Shown: piece after piece, positions 45,830-57,064 of the stretch
Numbering within the stretch: position 1 is the stretch's first letter
Layout: every line of letters starts with the position of its first letter
Source: Anseranas semipalmata
Lineage: Eukaryota > Chordata > Aves > Anseriformes > Anseranatidae
Assembly (NCBI GenBank): GCA_013399115.1
Contig: VXAA01003837.1
Coordinates: 1,347,173 to 1,411,172 of the forward strand
Length of the DNA stretch: 64,000 nt
Direction of reading: 5' to 3'
Position numbers and translations under genes: made by a program
Notes under the pieces: model-generated
Databases searched by the model: none
Told to the model about the DNA's origin: nothing
The model's input: only the letters and a program-made list of their open reading frames with translations

Positions 45830-46965
45830 TCCTTCAGCAAGATTTTATACCATAAATTGAACTGCATCTCACGGGAGTATCAAGCATAATACAAACAAAG
45901 TAACTGTGCTTTTGATGAGCAAGTGACTTCAAAGAGCACTAGCATGTTTATCTTGAACACAGGGTTCCCACCAGAGCACAGATGAACGAAGTTCAATTTC
46001 CAACAGGACATCTCTCCGCCAGAGCTCAGCCACAAGCATTTAAGAGGGGTGGGGGGAAGCTTTATCATCAAATCAATTTTAGAGTCATCATTTTTTTCTG
46101 TGCTGCGAATATGTTTCAGGATGCCACTGGGAGCAGAGTGGAGATGGCTTTCTCTTAAGCAAACAATAGCTGCCTTCAGGAGGAAGCCTCACGGGAAACA
46201 GCCCTTACAGCTTACAGAGTCCGTGCCCTAACACCTGACGGTCTTCATGGGCCCCCACTTTGCCTAGAGCTATGTGAAGTGCCTCAAATGTAGCCCAAAA
46301 TGAAACTTCAGCATTAGCTTCAAAACCAAAGCTCACTAGTTTGTTCAACTAAACGACATTTTGTATTTCCATCAGCTTAAAAACTCTTTATTACAACAAC
46401 AATAAATGGTATCTCAATAAAACATAGCTCAATATTTCTTGAATGTCCCCAGAAAAAGGAAATGTGAATTGTGAATTACGAAAATGCTGTCCATCTAAGC
46501 AAACTGCTGTCCTAGCTCTGTTCTATAACCTATCCTTTCTGGGGTACCGAAAAGTTTCAGAAAATTCATATAGAAGAAACAGTCATGGAATTATCTCCAC
46601 ATCTGTGAGGCTGCAGTTGGATTGCCCTCCTTCTATCATCAACCATTTCTTTGCACAAAGAACGGATAAAAGAGTAGAGACTGTTCTCATCCTGTGATCC
46701 TAGAACAAGGATACAGATGTGCAATGCTACTCTACCAGTGCAATGCTGGGAAAGGTAACAAGGAGTTGGTGTACGACATCAAGGACAGGATCTTCTCAGG
46801 GCCTGTTATGCTGCAGTCACAAAACAACTCTCTAAAGAGGCAGATACAGTTATCTGACAACTCTTGTAGGAAAGAATTCATGAGGAAGCTGAAGTTTTGT
46901 AACAAGCTGATGGCAAGGAGCTGTTCTAATTATTCTCCAACTCGCTGACTCCACCTTAATCAGAA
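45830..46965. other. Plain non-coding stretch
   Basis: No gene. Small frames only. (GGGGTGGGGGG) run near 46045 has two G-runs only. Confidence 0.5.
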
Positions 46966-46969
46966 TATA

Positions 46970-47140
46970 TTAAATAAAATGTATGGATGCTGGAGACTGG
47001 AATGCTGCAGTTCATAACTACAATTAACCACTATTAATTAATAGCTGAAAGATAAATGAGCCGTGGGATCCATTTATTCCTGGGTTGGGAGTATTTAAAT
47101 TCACAGTAGGATGCCAGCCCATTTTTCACAGCAGTGAATT
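46970..47140. promoter_or_regulatory. Enhancer-like block centred on a homeodomain palindrome
   Basis: ACAATTAACCACTATTAATTAATAG, GATAAATGAGCCGTGGGATCC and GGAGTATTTAAATTC. The central CTATTAATTAATAG (47031-47044) is a perfect 14-bp palindrome with TTAATTAA core, suited to paired homeodomain binding. Confidence 0.4.
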
Positions 47141-47144
47141 AAAG

Positions 47145-48395
47145 GAAGTGTGAATCAAAGCTCAGTGCTGTAAGTTACTGGAGACATTTTCAGATCTGTT
47201 TTGTTCTTATCATTTAAATGGTGAAAGAAGAGAAAATGACAGACACGCTGAAATTTCACTGGGAGACCAAAGAGAAAATGGTAGTATCTGCCATTCAGAG
47301 AGATGGGGTCTGGATCTCAGACCTTCGCCTCTTCTTACCCAGTTCCATCTCTTCAGTGTGGACAAGGAAGATGGATTTCCTGAAGCTGTACGATGCAGGT
47401 GTTACTCTACTCTCAGTCCACCTGGAGCCCAGAGTGCCAAAGTACTCCTGGCCAATAAGACAGTTTGCTCAGCATGTGAGCAACACGTTCAAGAACACAT
47501 TCACAACCTTGCTTATTTCTCCTTTGTATCAAGGACATATCCTGCCTGACATGGATTCTTAAAATTCAGCCAAGACTGATTTTGCCCTCTATTGTCTCCT
47601 TGTGCTTGGAAAATCCCATCCAAGTCTTGCAATAAAACAACATGGGTACTTTCCATGACTTCTCCAGGAGAGTTAAAAAGTGAATTTTCTCAGAGCATGT
47701 TGCAAGATAATGACGTTCTTTCCAGAACTATAAGGAAGATTGTCATTTCAGCCTCAGTAGAGCAACGATTACCATCACTGTTAGCAATTGATTTGACAAC
47801 AGCCTGAGGCTTGTACAGGTTAAGAAAGCAGAGCCTAACTCCCCGGGTTGGAAAAGCCAAGTGAGGTTGTCACATTCCCCAGCTGCTTATGACAGAAAGG
47901 AACTGCCCAGTGAATTATCTCGTGACAATCTAGAAGTGCTGGTTTCTATTCTCCACTTCAGAAAAGTGTTACAAGGAATAAATGACAACCTCTACTAACA
48001 TGCTAGTGTAAGTTCTAAAGTAGAGAAATGACTGAACCTTGGAAGATCTGAAATTCAGATTCTTTCCTATGTTTTCTGTTAAAAGGCTGTCTTTTCTAAC
48101 TGGAGTTCATTAAACGCTGGAATTCATGTGCTATGGAAACTCCAGTATTTCTTCATTTGATTTTCTTTCCTAATTCAGACTAAAATATAATACTTGTCAA
48201 GGGGAAAGGGTAGAACAGAAAGTTCCAAAACAATTTTTATTGGAGAGTGTAGAAATACTTTGTTTTGTTTAATATTCCCTGTTAGAACCGATTTAGATTC
48301 TATTCAACACTGAAGTGCATCTTCTTCCAACACTGTGATGCCTCACAAAAGATGGAGTTCAATGCTGCATGGCCCCCATTCTCCTGTAAGGGACA
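47145..48395. other. Plain non-coding stretch
   Basis: An open plus frame of 114 codons (47218-47562) has no recognised domain. No repeat. Confidence 0.5.
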
Positions 48396-48399
48396 CATC

Positions 48400-48720
48400 A
48401 CACCACTGTTGCAAAAATCTTTGATTTTGAAAAACTTTATTTTTGACCAAAAGGCTTTCAGCAGGAAGCTCCTGAACAGTTTTCTTTCTAAAGCTTCATT
48501 CTGGAAAAGAACCTCCAAATCCTCAGAAAAGCAGGTTCTCCTGCAAGTTTTTTATACCCTGCTTCCTTTGGGGTCAGAAACACCAGATTCCTTTGCAGTA
48601 TTTTGACATTTCCAATTCTCCAAAACCAACATTCAGAGAAGTATGAAATTGAAAAATTTTTATGGATAAATATCACTAACTTTTTCTTACATGAAAAACT
48701 GTTCAGCACCAGATTTAAAT
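48400..48720. repeat. Possible degraded repeat (GAAAAACTTT / TTTTTGACCAAAA type)
   Basis: TTTGATTTTGAAAAACTTTATTTTTGACC and a second A/T-rich GAAATTGAAAAATTTTTATGG resemble old elements containing GAAAATTTTTGACCA units. No clear ends. Confidence 0.25.
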
Positions 48721-48724
48721 GAAG

Positions 48725-49580
48725 ATTTTAGAGGGTTCTTGCAAGAAAGCCCCTGTCTTGTACCCAGTCCTTGACATTATAAGATCTTCTCAGCGTCTAA
48801 GAATTTTGTAGTGGTAAAACACATCAATGATAAAGCCTTTAAGAAGCCAGGGCATAGTTTTTGCTCATACAAAGCTGTCATTGATTCCAAATAATCTTAA
48901 TGTGAGTTACTACACAGTGATAAAGGACTTAAGTATTCCCCACTGATCCCCCAATAATATGCAGATGTTATCAATTCATGCAGGAAATACCCAATCTGCT
49001 CATTTGCTATTTGTATGCAATGAAAATTGAGGAATATGCATTTAATTACTGGTGTGAATCCTCAAAAGACTATGGTTTCATTAACACTAGACCCATCACA
49101 CAATGCATTCTTTCCCACAGAAAAAAACACACCAAAAAAACAATACCCCCTGCCCTAGTATCACAAAACCAAAACAGGAATTATTTTGTCAGAAGTTATT
49201 TTTCTATAAAGATAAAAATGTGGAAATAAAGAAGAAATCCGATTTCACTATTAATTAGATTAGTATGTTCACGAGAAAACAAAAAGCATGTGGTTAAAAT
49301 AATTGGGCCGTAAAGCCCTTTGGCTGTGAGAAACAACTTTCTGTTTTCAGCCTTGGCCCTCCAGCAGGCAGTGTGAAACCAAGACGTCTCACGGGCTGAG
49401 GAGCTAAATACACAAAGATGTAGCTCTTCTTTTTGGACTATGCTTTCGTTTCTTTCTGAATCCTTACAGTGCATAGAAATACATCGTTTTAATGCTGCAT
49501 TTTCTGCAGATGGGTATGGGCTGGACATGCTAGAAATAGGTCTTGCTACTCCTGCCCTCTGCCACAGTGCTGCATGGGGA
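48725..49580. other. Plain non-coding stretch
   Basis: AT-rich. Small frames on both strands, no domain. Confidence 0.5.
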
Positions 49581-49586
49581 ATACAA

Positions 49587-49757
49587 GCGGCATCCCTGCC
49601 GGAGCATGGGCGGAGGGACCGGGCACTAAGGGCGTCACAGTGAGGCTGGACCCCGCAGACGGCTGCAGCGGGCGAGGACAGCCCTGCTGCTGTGCTCCTC
49701 CTGGTCTGGGCCAGGCTGCGGCGACCCCTCTGCGCTCAGGCCGCTCGGCAGCGCCGT
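49587..49757. other. CpG-dense patch
   Basis: Sixteen CpGs in about 170 bp with high GC. Open frames on both strands are explained by composition. Promoter-like by texture but isolated. Confidence 0.45.
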
Positions 49758-49764
49758 TCTGCCC

Positions 49765-51665
49765 AGTTTGGAACCTAAGGAGCCACCTCTGCCCCCACCA
49801 CATAGCCCATGGGCCAGGAAGGGTTTGGCTAACAAGACTGGAAATACTGCCCTACTGAAGGCAAAATGTCCCCATATGAGTAGAGAAGATAAAGAGAGTG
49901 GCTGCTAGCACTTTCTTGTACGTATAAATCACGGCTATCTTAGGCCACATTCTGCCTTGCTGGTTGGAGACAGAGACCAGAGCTGCTTCCTGATTCCCAC
50001 TGCTTTTTCCAGTGAAATAAGAATACGCTGATTTATAGTCTCTAACCCCACAAGAAAGTGTGAGCATCACTTCTTGTTTGTAGAACCCTATCATGGGAGC
50101 TTGTTTCTCCTCTGACCCCAAGTCAATGAAACCCCACTTCTGAGCTGCAACAAAAAGAAGAAATGCAAACTAATAGCATTATAGACCATTAACCCAGAAT
50201 ACAATTCTCTTCACGAAACACACAGGACAAGACAATGTTAAAAGGACACAACTGAACACACTGGTGTTCATTTTTAACCTCATTGCCTTACCTCCAGTAG
50301 CACAACCAAATGTAATTACAGCCAGCAGCAAAAGGGAAAATCAAGATCAGAGACTCAATCCTGATTAAAATAAATAAATACTGAAAATATAGAAAGCATA
50401 TGGGCACTGAAGAGCAGCATATGGATCACGTCCTGAAGTACAAGGCCTACCATATGCTTACAGAGCCTGGTTCAAAGGAAAACCTCGCTCCCTCCTCCCG
50501 ATGTCTTTGGCTAGGTCACGAATCAGCTGCCTCCCAACATCTTGTGCCATTGGGCAAGTTTGCTTTTGAATAATAAAGCAAGTTTCAGCTCAGCATGGGG
50601 AGAATCCCAGGTAGAAAATGGACAGATGGCTGGTCCTAGTTAAGCAGGCAGAGTCTGAGACGAAGCATTCCCCTTTGCCTTCTCTCAGACCAACCCTTTC
50701 ATTGTGTCCTACACCAGCTGTATGTATCTAACCGTCTTTACCTTCTGTTTCCTTAAGAAAATAGTTCTTAATTTTTTTGACCTCCTGCATTGACCTGCCA
50801 GCCCTGCAGGGAATGCTAATGAGCTGTTAACATTGCTTGGGATATGGCATCCAACCAGTTCGTGGAGTTCTTCAGCCTCTTCCTACCAAAGCTCCCATTT
50901 TTTCATGCTTCACTAGCCCTAACCAACCCCATCTGCCTGTAGATGTCTAGCATATGTTACATGCCTGGCACTGCCCTGCAGGAAATGATGCCTTGCAGCT
51001 CCTTCAGTGCCTGGCATATGATAAGGACAATTTAGATAGCAATCAAGGAACAGGATTGCTCAAGTGTGGGGCTAGAAGAGGAAGAAGGAGACAGTGATGG
51101 CTGGGCCCAGAGGAGAGGATTTCCTGCCATATTGCAACTGCAGTGATGAAGGAAAGAGATAGACCATCCTAGATGAATGCAAAGCTAATTCTGAGAACTT
51201 AAAAGAGTCAGGAAACACTAAGGTCTGCACCACTGTATGAATTCCACGGACATCATACATGAAATGTATTTGTAATTATCAGTTGTGTCAGTATGATCAA
51301 GGGGAGCAAAGACAAAAGCTCCCTGCTCAGAGCGGCTGGCTGTCTTCAACAGATTGGGCCAGGGAACCACACAGGGACTTGGCTTTTTCTGCACACAGGA
51401 GCAGCGTGTGCTGCAGGCTAGTAGTTGCTGCTGACAGCAGCACTGATGCTAGCCAGCTGCGGGGCCATCGCATCTCCTCGCCCGCAGCCAGCAGCCCCCA
51501 GGGAGACGGGGGGCGAGGGCTGAGGCATAAGCTGACCATATGTCCCAGCACTTCGGGGGAAGGAAGGGTTCCTGTCCTGGGGACTGCGCAGAGAGCACAG
51601 ACTGTCCAGTGAATGCTCTCTTCCTCTGGCTTTGGCACGGGGCAGTATCAGCTCTCACTTTTACC
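49765..51665. other. Plain non-coding stretch
   Basis: No gene, no definite repeat. GC-richer at 51400-51560 with antiparallel open frames. Confidence 0.5.
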
Positions 51666-51669
51666 TTGG

Positions 51670-51740
51670 GCCCACTGAGCCAGCACACATCGTGGCAGAG
51701 CTGGGGTGTGTTTGGGTCAGTCCTCCCTACCAGGAATGGC
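51670..51740 (-). mobile_element. Possible MIR fragment, reverse
   Basis: CACACATCGTGGCAGAGCTGGGG matches the reversed MIR segment 'CACACAGCTAGTAAGTGGCAGAGCTGGGA'. The rest is decayed. Confidence 0.3.
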
Positions 51741-51744
51741 TTTT

Positions 51745-53500
51745 CCCTTCAGCTTACTCCAGGACTGTCAAATCTCAGCATTCAAAAATCAGGAATCAGG
51801 ACTTAAAGGATGGAGCTAATCTGAAAAACATTCCATTTAAACTAATAGTCATGTCTTCTTTTAGAGTTTTAAATCATTATTTTTGACCAAGTTTTTAAAT
51901 TTCTTCCTCCATCTGGGAGGACCAGATATTCACCTAATTCTAGAATGCCCAGAACTCGGGCTTTAGCAAAAACACTGACAAACCCAGGTAAGACTGACAT
52001 TTAGCTGCATCATCATCTGGTTATTAAGATAACGTTGATGTTGATGTGGGAAAACTTGCTTTTCCTGCCATATCCTGTGGAATCAAATGTCTTTAAATTT
52101 GCATTAACTTGGGGGGATGGGTATTATTTCATTTCCTTGTTTATTTTGGAGATTTTCTTATAAAAGAAAAAAGAGATGGGCAAATAAGGACAGAAATGGA
52201 AAAGCTCAAAGCCTCAAACTGAATCATTCTTCTATAAAAAAAAAAAAAAGCTTAAAGCTTGGAGCAGCCATAGTTAAAACCAGGAAAAAAATTCGTATCG
52301 TAGACTTTTGAACCTTGCAGACATGTTTGGAGGGGACTAGCCTTCAAAATGCAGCTGTACACAGCTCTGCACTCAAGCATCTTTCCACTTCTGAGCTCAG
52401 CACTTCATTCTTTCTGGAGCAGCGTTTCCTTACTCTGGGTAAACGATTTGCTGTACAAGGTACCACTCGAGCCTGCAGAATAATGCCCATTCCTCTTTAC
52501 AAACAGATTTGCCTTCCTCACATTCTCAGGCACAGCTAACCAGATCGCTTTCACATACTCACCGAAGTTTTGCAAAAGAAAAAGGAAAACCTCCAAGAGA
52601 GCCAACAAAAACAAAGCATGGTAAGGGGAAGGTGACTTACAGCTCCAGCACTATGGAAATTAATCCCTTAGGAAAGGTAAAGAGGGAGCGGAGTTAAAAA
52701 TTTTGACGTAGAAAGTTCACTACTTCATCACATTCCCCTTTGGGATTACATTTTCCACACGTTTGAGACTGTTTCACAAAACTTATTGTTCTCCTATTTA
52801 TGAAACTAGCATAATACAAAATAGCCCAAAACTGACCCATTCCTATTTATTAGAAATAGCTATTTGGAGAATCATGCTTTAAGACACTGCTGTATGAAAT
52901 ATAACGACCTGAGCTCCATCTCTTTCACTGATCAAAACTCTAGACGAATCCTGGTTTCCAATAACACAGGATTAATTGGAAACAAAGTCAGAAGCTCGCA
53001 TAATTATGCAGAATATGCAAATTTCAAAGGGCCTGTCCTAATTCTGTTGTTAATAACTAACAAAATTATACCAAAAGCATAGAAAATGTTGTTATATCTA
53101 ACCAGTGTTAGGTGTACAAAACAGATCAACATGCAAGTCTCCCAGTGATGTGTTCACCCTCTGTCAGTAAAAAAAAAACATAATTTATTAAACAAAATGC
53201 TTCAGTTTAATTTTGCATCAAATGTTACATTTATACGCAAAAAGTAAATGATTATTGTGGAAAAAAAAGACTAAATGTATATAATCTTAACTGTAGCCAG
53301 CTAGCTCATATTTTCTTGCCTTTTTTTGACTACTACCAATTTTCACAAATTATCTGTCAAGGATAAAACATGTCATTTGCTTAAAGTTATTGAAGTCTGA
53401 ATGTAAAATATGTGATTGGATGATGTAGCTTTATCTGCTTCTTGCTCCCTTTGTCAAATTTAAAGAGAAGAGGTATGAAGTACTAGAGAGAGAGCATTAA
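51745..53500. other. Plain stretch with weak enhancer-like sub-blocks
   Basis: A14 lies at 52236-52249. Octamers ATTTGCAT at 52097-52104 and ATGCAAAT at 53015-53022, the latter in TAATTATGCAGAATATGCAAAT, hint at POU-type sites. Positions 52790-53090 are AT-rich and non-repetitive. Confidence 0.35.
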
Positions 53501-53504
53501 ACTA

Positions 53505-53575
53505 AGTATTTGGAGTTCTGGCTATTATTTTCAGTTTTGTTGTAGACTAGTCTTATAACCTCGTAGGAACAAAAC
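53505..53575 (+). mobile_element. Possible MIR fragment
   Basis: TTTGGAGTTCTGGC ... GTAGACTAGTCTTATAACCTCGTAGG resembles 'AGGAGTCCTGGGTTC...TGACTTGCTGTGTGACCTTGGGC'. Heavily degraded. Confidence 0.3.
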
Positions 53576-53579
53576 ATTA

Positions 53580-55595
53580 ATTTTGTCATAAAATCTGAAT
53601 CCTAACTAATCTACCAAACAGGATATTGCAGCAGCCGATTACATCGACTTCCAGATCACCAGAAGGAAGAAGGTGCAGAAATGCATTATTGTTTGTAAAT
53701 TATGGATTATATTTTCACAGATTGACTCCCTGTGTTTAGATCCCCCTGTACTCTGGAAGTGTGAACATCTGCATATACCTAATACAGCAAAGAACAGACG
53801 TTCACATTTCAGTTTGAATCCCAAGGGGTAAAACTACATAAAAATATGTGCTTGTCAAGTAGAGGCATAAGGCATAAGAAAAATTAGCATGTAATTTAGA
53901 AGAAGCAGCAACAGAGGTTGGAACATATCCACATGAAAACTTAGTTCAAGTAGAGGATCAATTCATAACCATACCTATCTGTGAAATAAAGTTGTTTTGT
54001 CAGGGAATCCACATTTCCTCATTGCCTAGATAACGAGCAGAAACATAGTTACAGCAGTCCTATGGACTGTGCTCTGATGTGAACTTCAAAAATCTGAGGT
54101 CTGCATCAAGAGCCATATTCAATCAAGCAACAGCAAAAACGCAGGGGAAAAAAAACAAGCTTTTCTCAAACAAAGAAAAGATCGCGCTGATAAGGGAAGA
54201 AATATCCATTGTTAACGATTTTCTCTTGGAAAGCTGAAGATTTGCAAAAGATGCCAACTCCCTCAAGTTAATTTGTGGTTCAAGAGGGAGCGCGCGTTCC
54301 TGTGCGCAGGGAGTACAGAACGTCCCGCGTAATTCTGGTTAGGAGGAGAGACTGGGCAGGAGCCAGGCCTGGATTATCTCAGACTGATAGAGAGAGCACA
54401 CGTGTTTAGAAAGAAGTGCCAAATATGCAGCTCCTCGCTTCCATAAAACATAAGGTGTTTTATTTCTGCATCAGATGTTTCAAACACAATTGACTTCTAT
54501 TAAGTTTCAATGTAAACCACTTTGCTTTCCTAATGTAGCATGAACTTTAACTGTGGCCATTTCAGAGACATTACATGGATACCATATTACCAAACAAAAA
54601 GATACACATTTGCTGTCTCTCAGAAAAATACTTTTTTCTTCCCTTTCTGCCTCCCCCCTGTCTGGAACCTGGAGTTCTTTCAGCTTTTCAGCTCTTTCTC
54701 ATATACATCTCTACATATGTTATAGCAATTTTCCTAAATATTTATTATAAATATTATGTTCTTATTAGTAGATAGCCAAAAAGGAGTGTTGGCATTGTTT
54801 TGTTTTATAGGACTCAAATAGGAAAGAACCACCACGCTAACTAGAAGGTATTACCAGCTCGTGGTAAGCACTCCACGCACATGCATTCCCCTTCCTTCGT
54901 GAAGAGCAGCTAATCGAGCGTTGTTTGCAGCGGGCAGGGTGGTTGTGTTAAAATACTTCTGGCAGAAGGCTCCTTGTTCTGCATTGGTGACAATCCCTGG
55001 AATATGCATCGTATTGCACTACTGATCCAAAAGCAGGACACTTTAAAGGATTTCTTTTAATCAGCCCATGAGAAAGGCTGCTGATTAGTCGGCTGCTTCT
55101 GGCTCACAGGCTAAAACCTGATCACAGGTTTTCTAGCAGCAAATTAGAGGTAAAGCCAAGGAAAAGTCAGTAATTTCAGCTGGCAAGGGTTCACGGGACT
55201 CCTTTCTTCAGTTCTGATTCATAAGCAACTTTGTGCAGCCCAGGTTCCAGGTTTGCAATTCCAAACCCTACAAGCAAAAGCTGAATGCCCTGTTTCTTGT
55301 CAAGGAAAAAAGATCTGCACATTCCTCACAAGGGCTCCGGTGACGGTCACTTCAGGCTCAGGTCTACAATTCCTGCTAAACTCTGGCCCACGTTTTGCAG
55401 GTTGCGTTTTGCCTGCTCTTTTTCATACAGCTAATCCCATTCCTTCCTCAAGTAACCAGAGAGAAATGGATCTGCAATAAACTTCTACAAGGCCCCCGCT
55501 TAAGGAAAGTAAACAGAAGAAGGAAAAAAAGAAGAAACCCTTATCCTGAAAACTGCTCTTCCCCGTTCCATCAAATGTGTCACCCCTCCCAGTAC
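53580..55595. other. Plain non-coding stretch
   Basis: No gene. A CACGTG-type core at 54397. A GCGCGC-containing spot near 54290-54330. Nothing else recognised. Confidence 0.5.
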
Positions 55596-55604
55596 AGCAG
55601 AGCT

Positions 55605-55760
55605 CCCGGGAAGCGCCGCCAGCCCGGCTCAGAGGGGTGCCCGCGGCACGCCCGGACCCCTCGTGCTGCTTGGGTTTCTCCAGCTGTGCCTCCACATCCT
55701 GCTGCCTCCAGGCCTGGTCGCCCACAGGACACGGGCACAGATACCCGCACCGGTAATGCT
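55605..55760. other. CpG-dense patch
   Basis: Fourteen CpGs, ten of them within 55605-55665 (CCCGGGAAGCGCCGCC, GTGCCCGCGGCACGCCCGG). The 155-172 codon frames open on both strands here lack domains and are taken as composition artefacts. Confidence 0.45.
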
Positions 55761-55764
55761 GCAT

Positions 55765-56325
55765 GCCAACAACCCTGCAATGCAAGTATTTCTCAGCCTC
55801 GGTTGCTGGAATCTTTTCAGGGATCTCCAAAACAGCCAATAGAACCAGAACTGACCAAAACGTGGCCTGAAGGTATTCAGGAGCAAACAAGACCTCTGGA
55901 ACAGTATTTATAGCCTCTTAAGAGGAAGCAAGAACTGCCAATAGGATATATATACATAAAGTGTTCTTGACCTCTGAACTAGGCTCTTCCAACACAGACC
56001 CTATCGAAATAGAGGAGGGAAACAATGTCCCGTCTTCGGAGCCTGCACCAGCTGCAAGAGCAAACAGCAAGTGAACCCACTGCGCACAACGGATGAAGTG
56101 TGAAATTAGTTCTGTCATCTCCACACACACCACAGTGAATCAGTCCTTCCTGAGGGGTTCAGCAGATCAGAACTTCCACTTGTTTAATTTGGGATTGAGG
56201 CAAGAGCATGCAGGACCCTGCCTCGCTCTTCTCCATTGCGCTAAGTGGCCAGAACAACAACGAGGCTGAACAAACCCACCGGGAGAAGAGACGAAGGCGC
56301 GGGCGGTGGCAAGAAATGACCACTT
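55765..56325. other. Plain non-coding stretch
   Basis: Small frames only. No repeat recognised. Confidence 0.5.
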
Positions 56326-56329
56326 CACC

Positions 56330-56470
56330 TTTTGCTGCTTTTAGTGGATTCTAATTAGGAATCTGGCAGTGCCACCCCCTCAGCAGGAGGCCCGCATTAT
56401 TAACGCTGGCATCAAAAGCAAGCCGACTGCAATCTGCGGGAGCGGCTGCCGAACTGGCACAGCCTTCCCT
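56330..56470. promoter_or_regulatory. Enhancer-like block
   Basis: TTTAGTGGATTCTAATTAGGAATC, GGCCCGCATTATTAACGCTGGC and AAGCCGACTGCAATCTGCGG: homeodomain cores, HOX/CDX-like ATTATTAACG and retained CpGs, non-repetitive. Confidence 0.42.
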
Positions 56471-56699
56471 GCCGCTCTTGGCCCAAACACCAGAACAGAT
56501 GTCTGAAGGGTTGGTGTTGCTTTCCCCGTCCCCACCCCCCTTCGCACGACCTTATGCCAGAGATTCCATGTACAAGTGCCAAGGTAAAGGTTCTTAATGG
56601 GTCAAAGAAACATCCTCAGGAGGGTACTGCTTCGAAACATCTCTACTTCTGAACGGCACGTCGGGGCTGCGAAGGAGCACGCAGGCTGGTGGGGGCCCA

Positions 56700-57060
56700 G
56701 AGAAATGCATAACCATTCAGCTGTAATTATAGTAATCTGGTATAGTCAGTGCAAAAAAACAATGGCCTTTCCTCTCTTGTTATTCTGAATCATTTGTAGA
56801 TCTTCATGTTTTAATCATATTTTTCCACATGAATCAATACGAGAGAGAGAACGACAGAGAGATAATTATGTGCGCTGAACAAATATTCTACCTAACGGAG
56901 GTTGTGCTGGGAAGGGCTGCTTGTAATTAATGAAGTACTGCCACACACTTGTCAAGTGCAACCCGCTCTTTAAGGGCAAGCCATCATTTCAAATTCTGAG
57001 CTCACTGAAATTTAACGAAATTGCAAAGAAAATAATAAAGTTTTGCACCATCTCTCGCAG
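56700..57060. promoter_or_regulatory. Strong enhancer-like block
   Basis: GCTGTAATTATAGTAATCTGG, GTTTTAATCATATTTTTCC, a GAGA run (56851-56872), GATAATTATGTGCGCTG, CTTGTAATTAATGAAGTACTG and CACTTGTCAAGTGCAACC (near-palindromic CACTTG..CAAGTG, NKX2/E-box-like). Motif-dense and non-repeat. Confidence 0.48.
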
Positions 57061-57064
57061 CAGC

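Noticed and set aside
45447..45860. 137-codon plus frame
   Set aside because: Its late part translates a T14 tract into Phe and it crosses a G-quadruplex run. No family recognised.
55395..55913. 172- and 155-codon antiparallel frames
   Set aside because: They coincide with a CpG-dense patch and a purine-rich run. Neither shows a domain.
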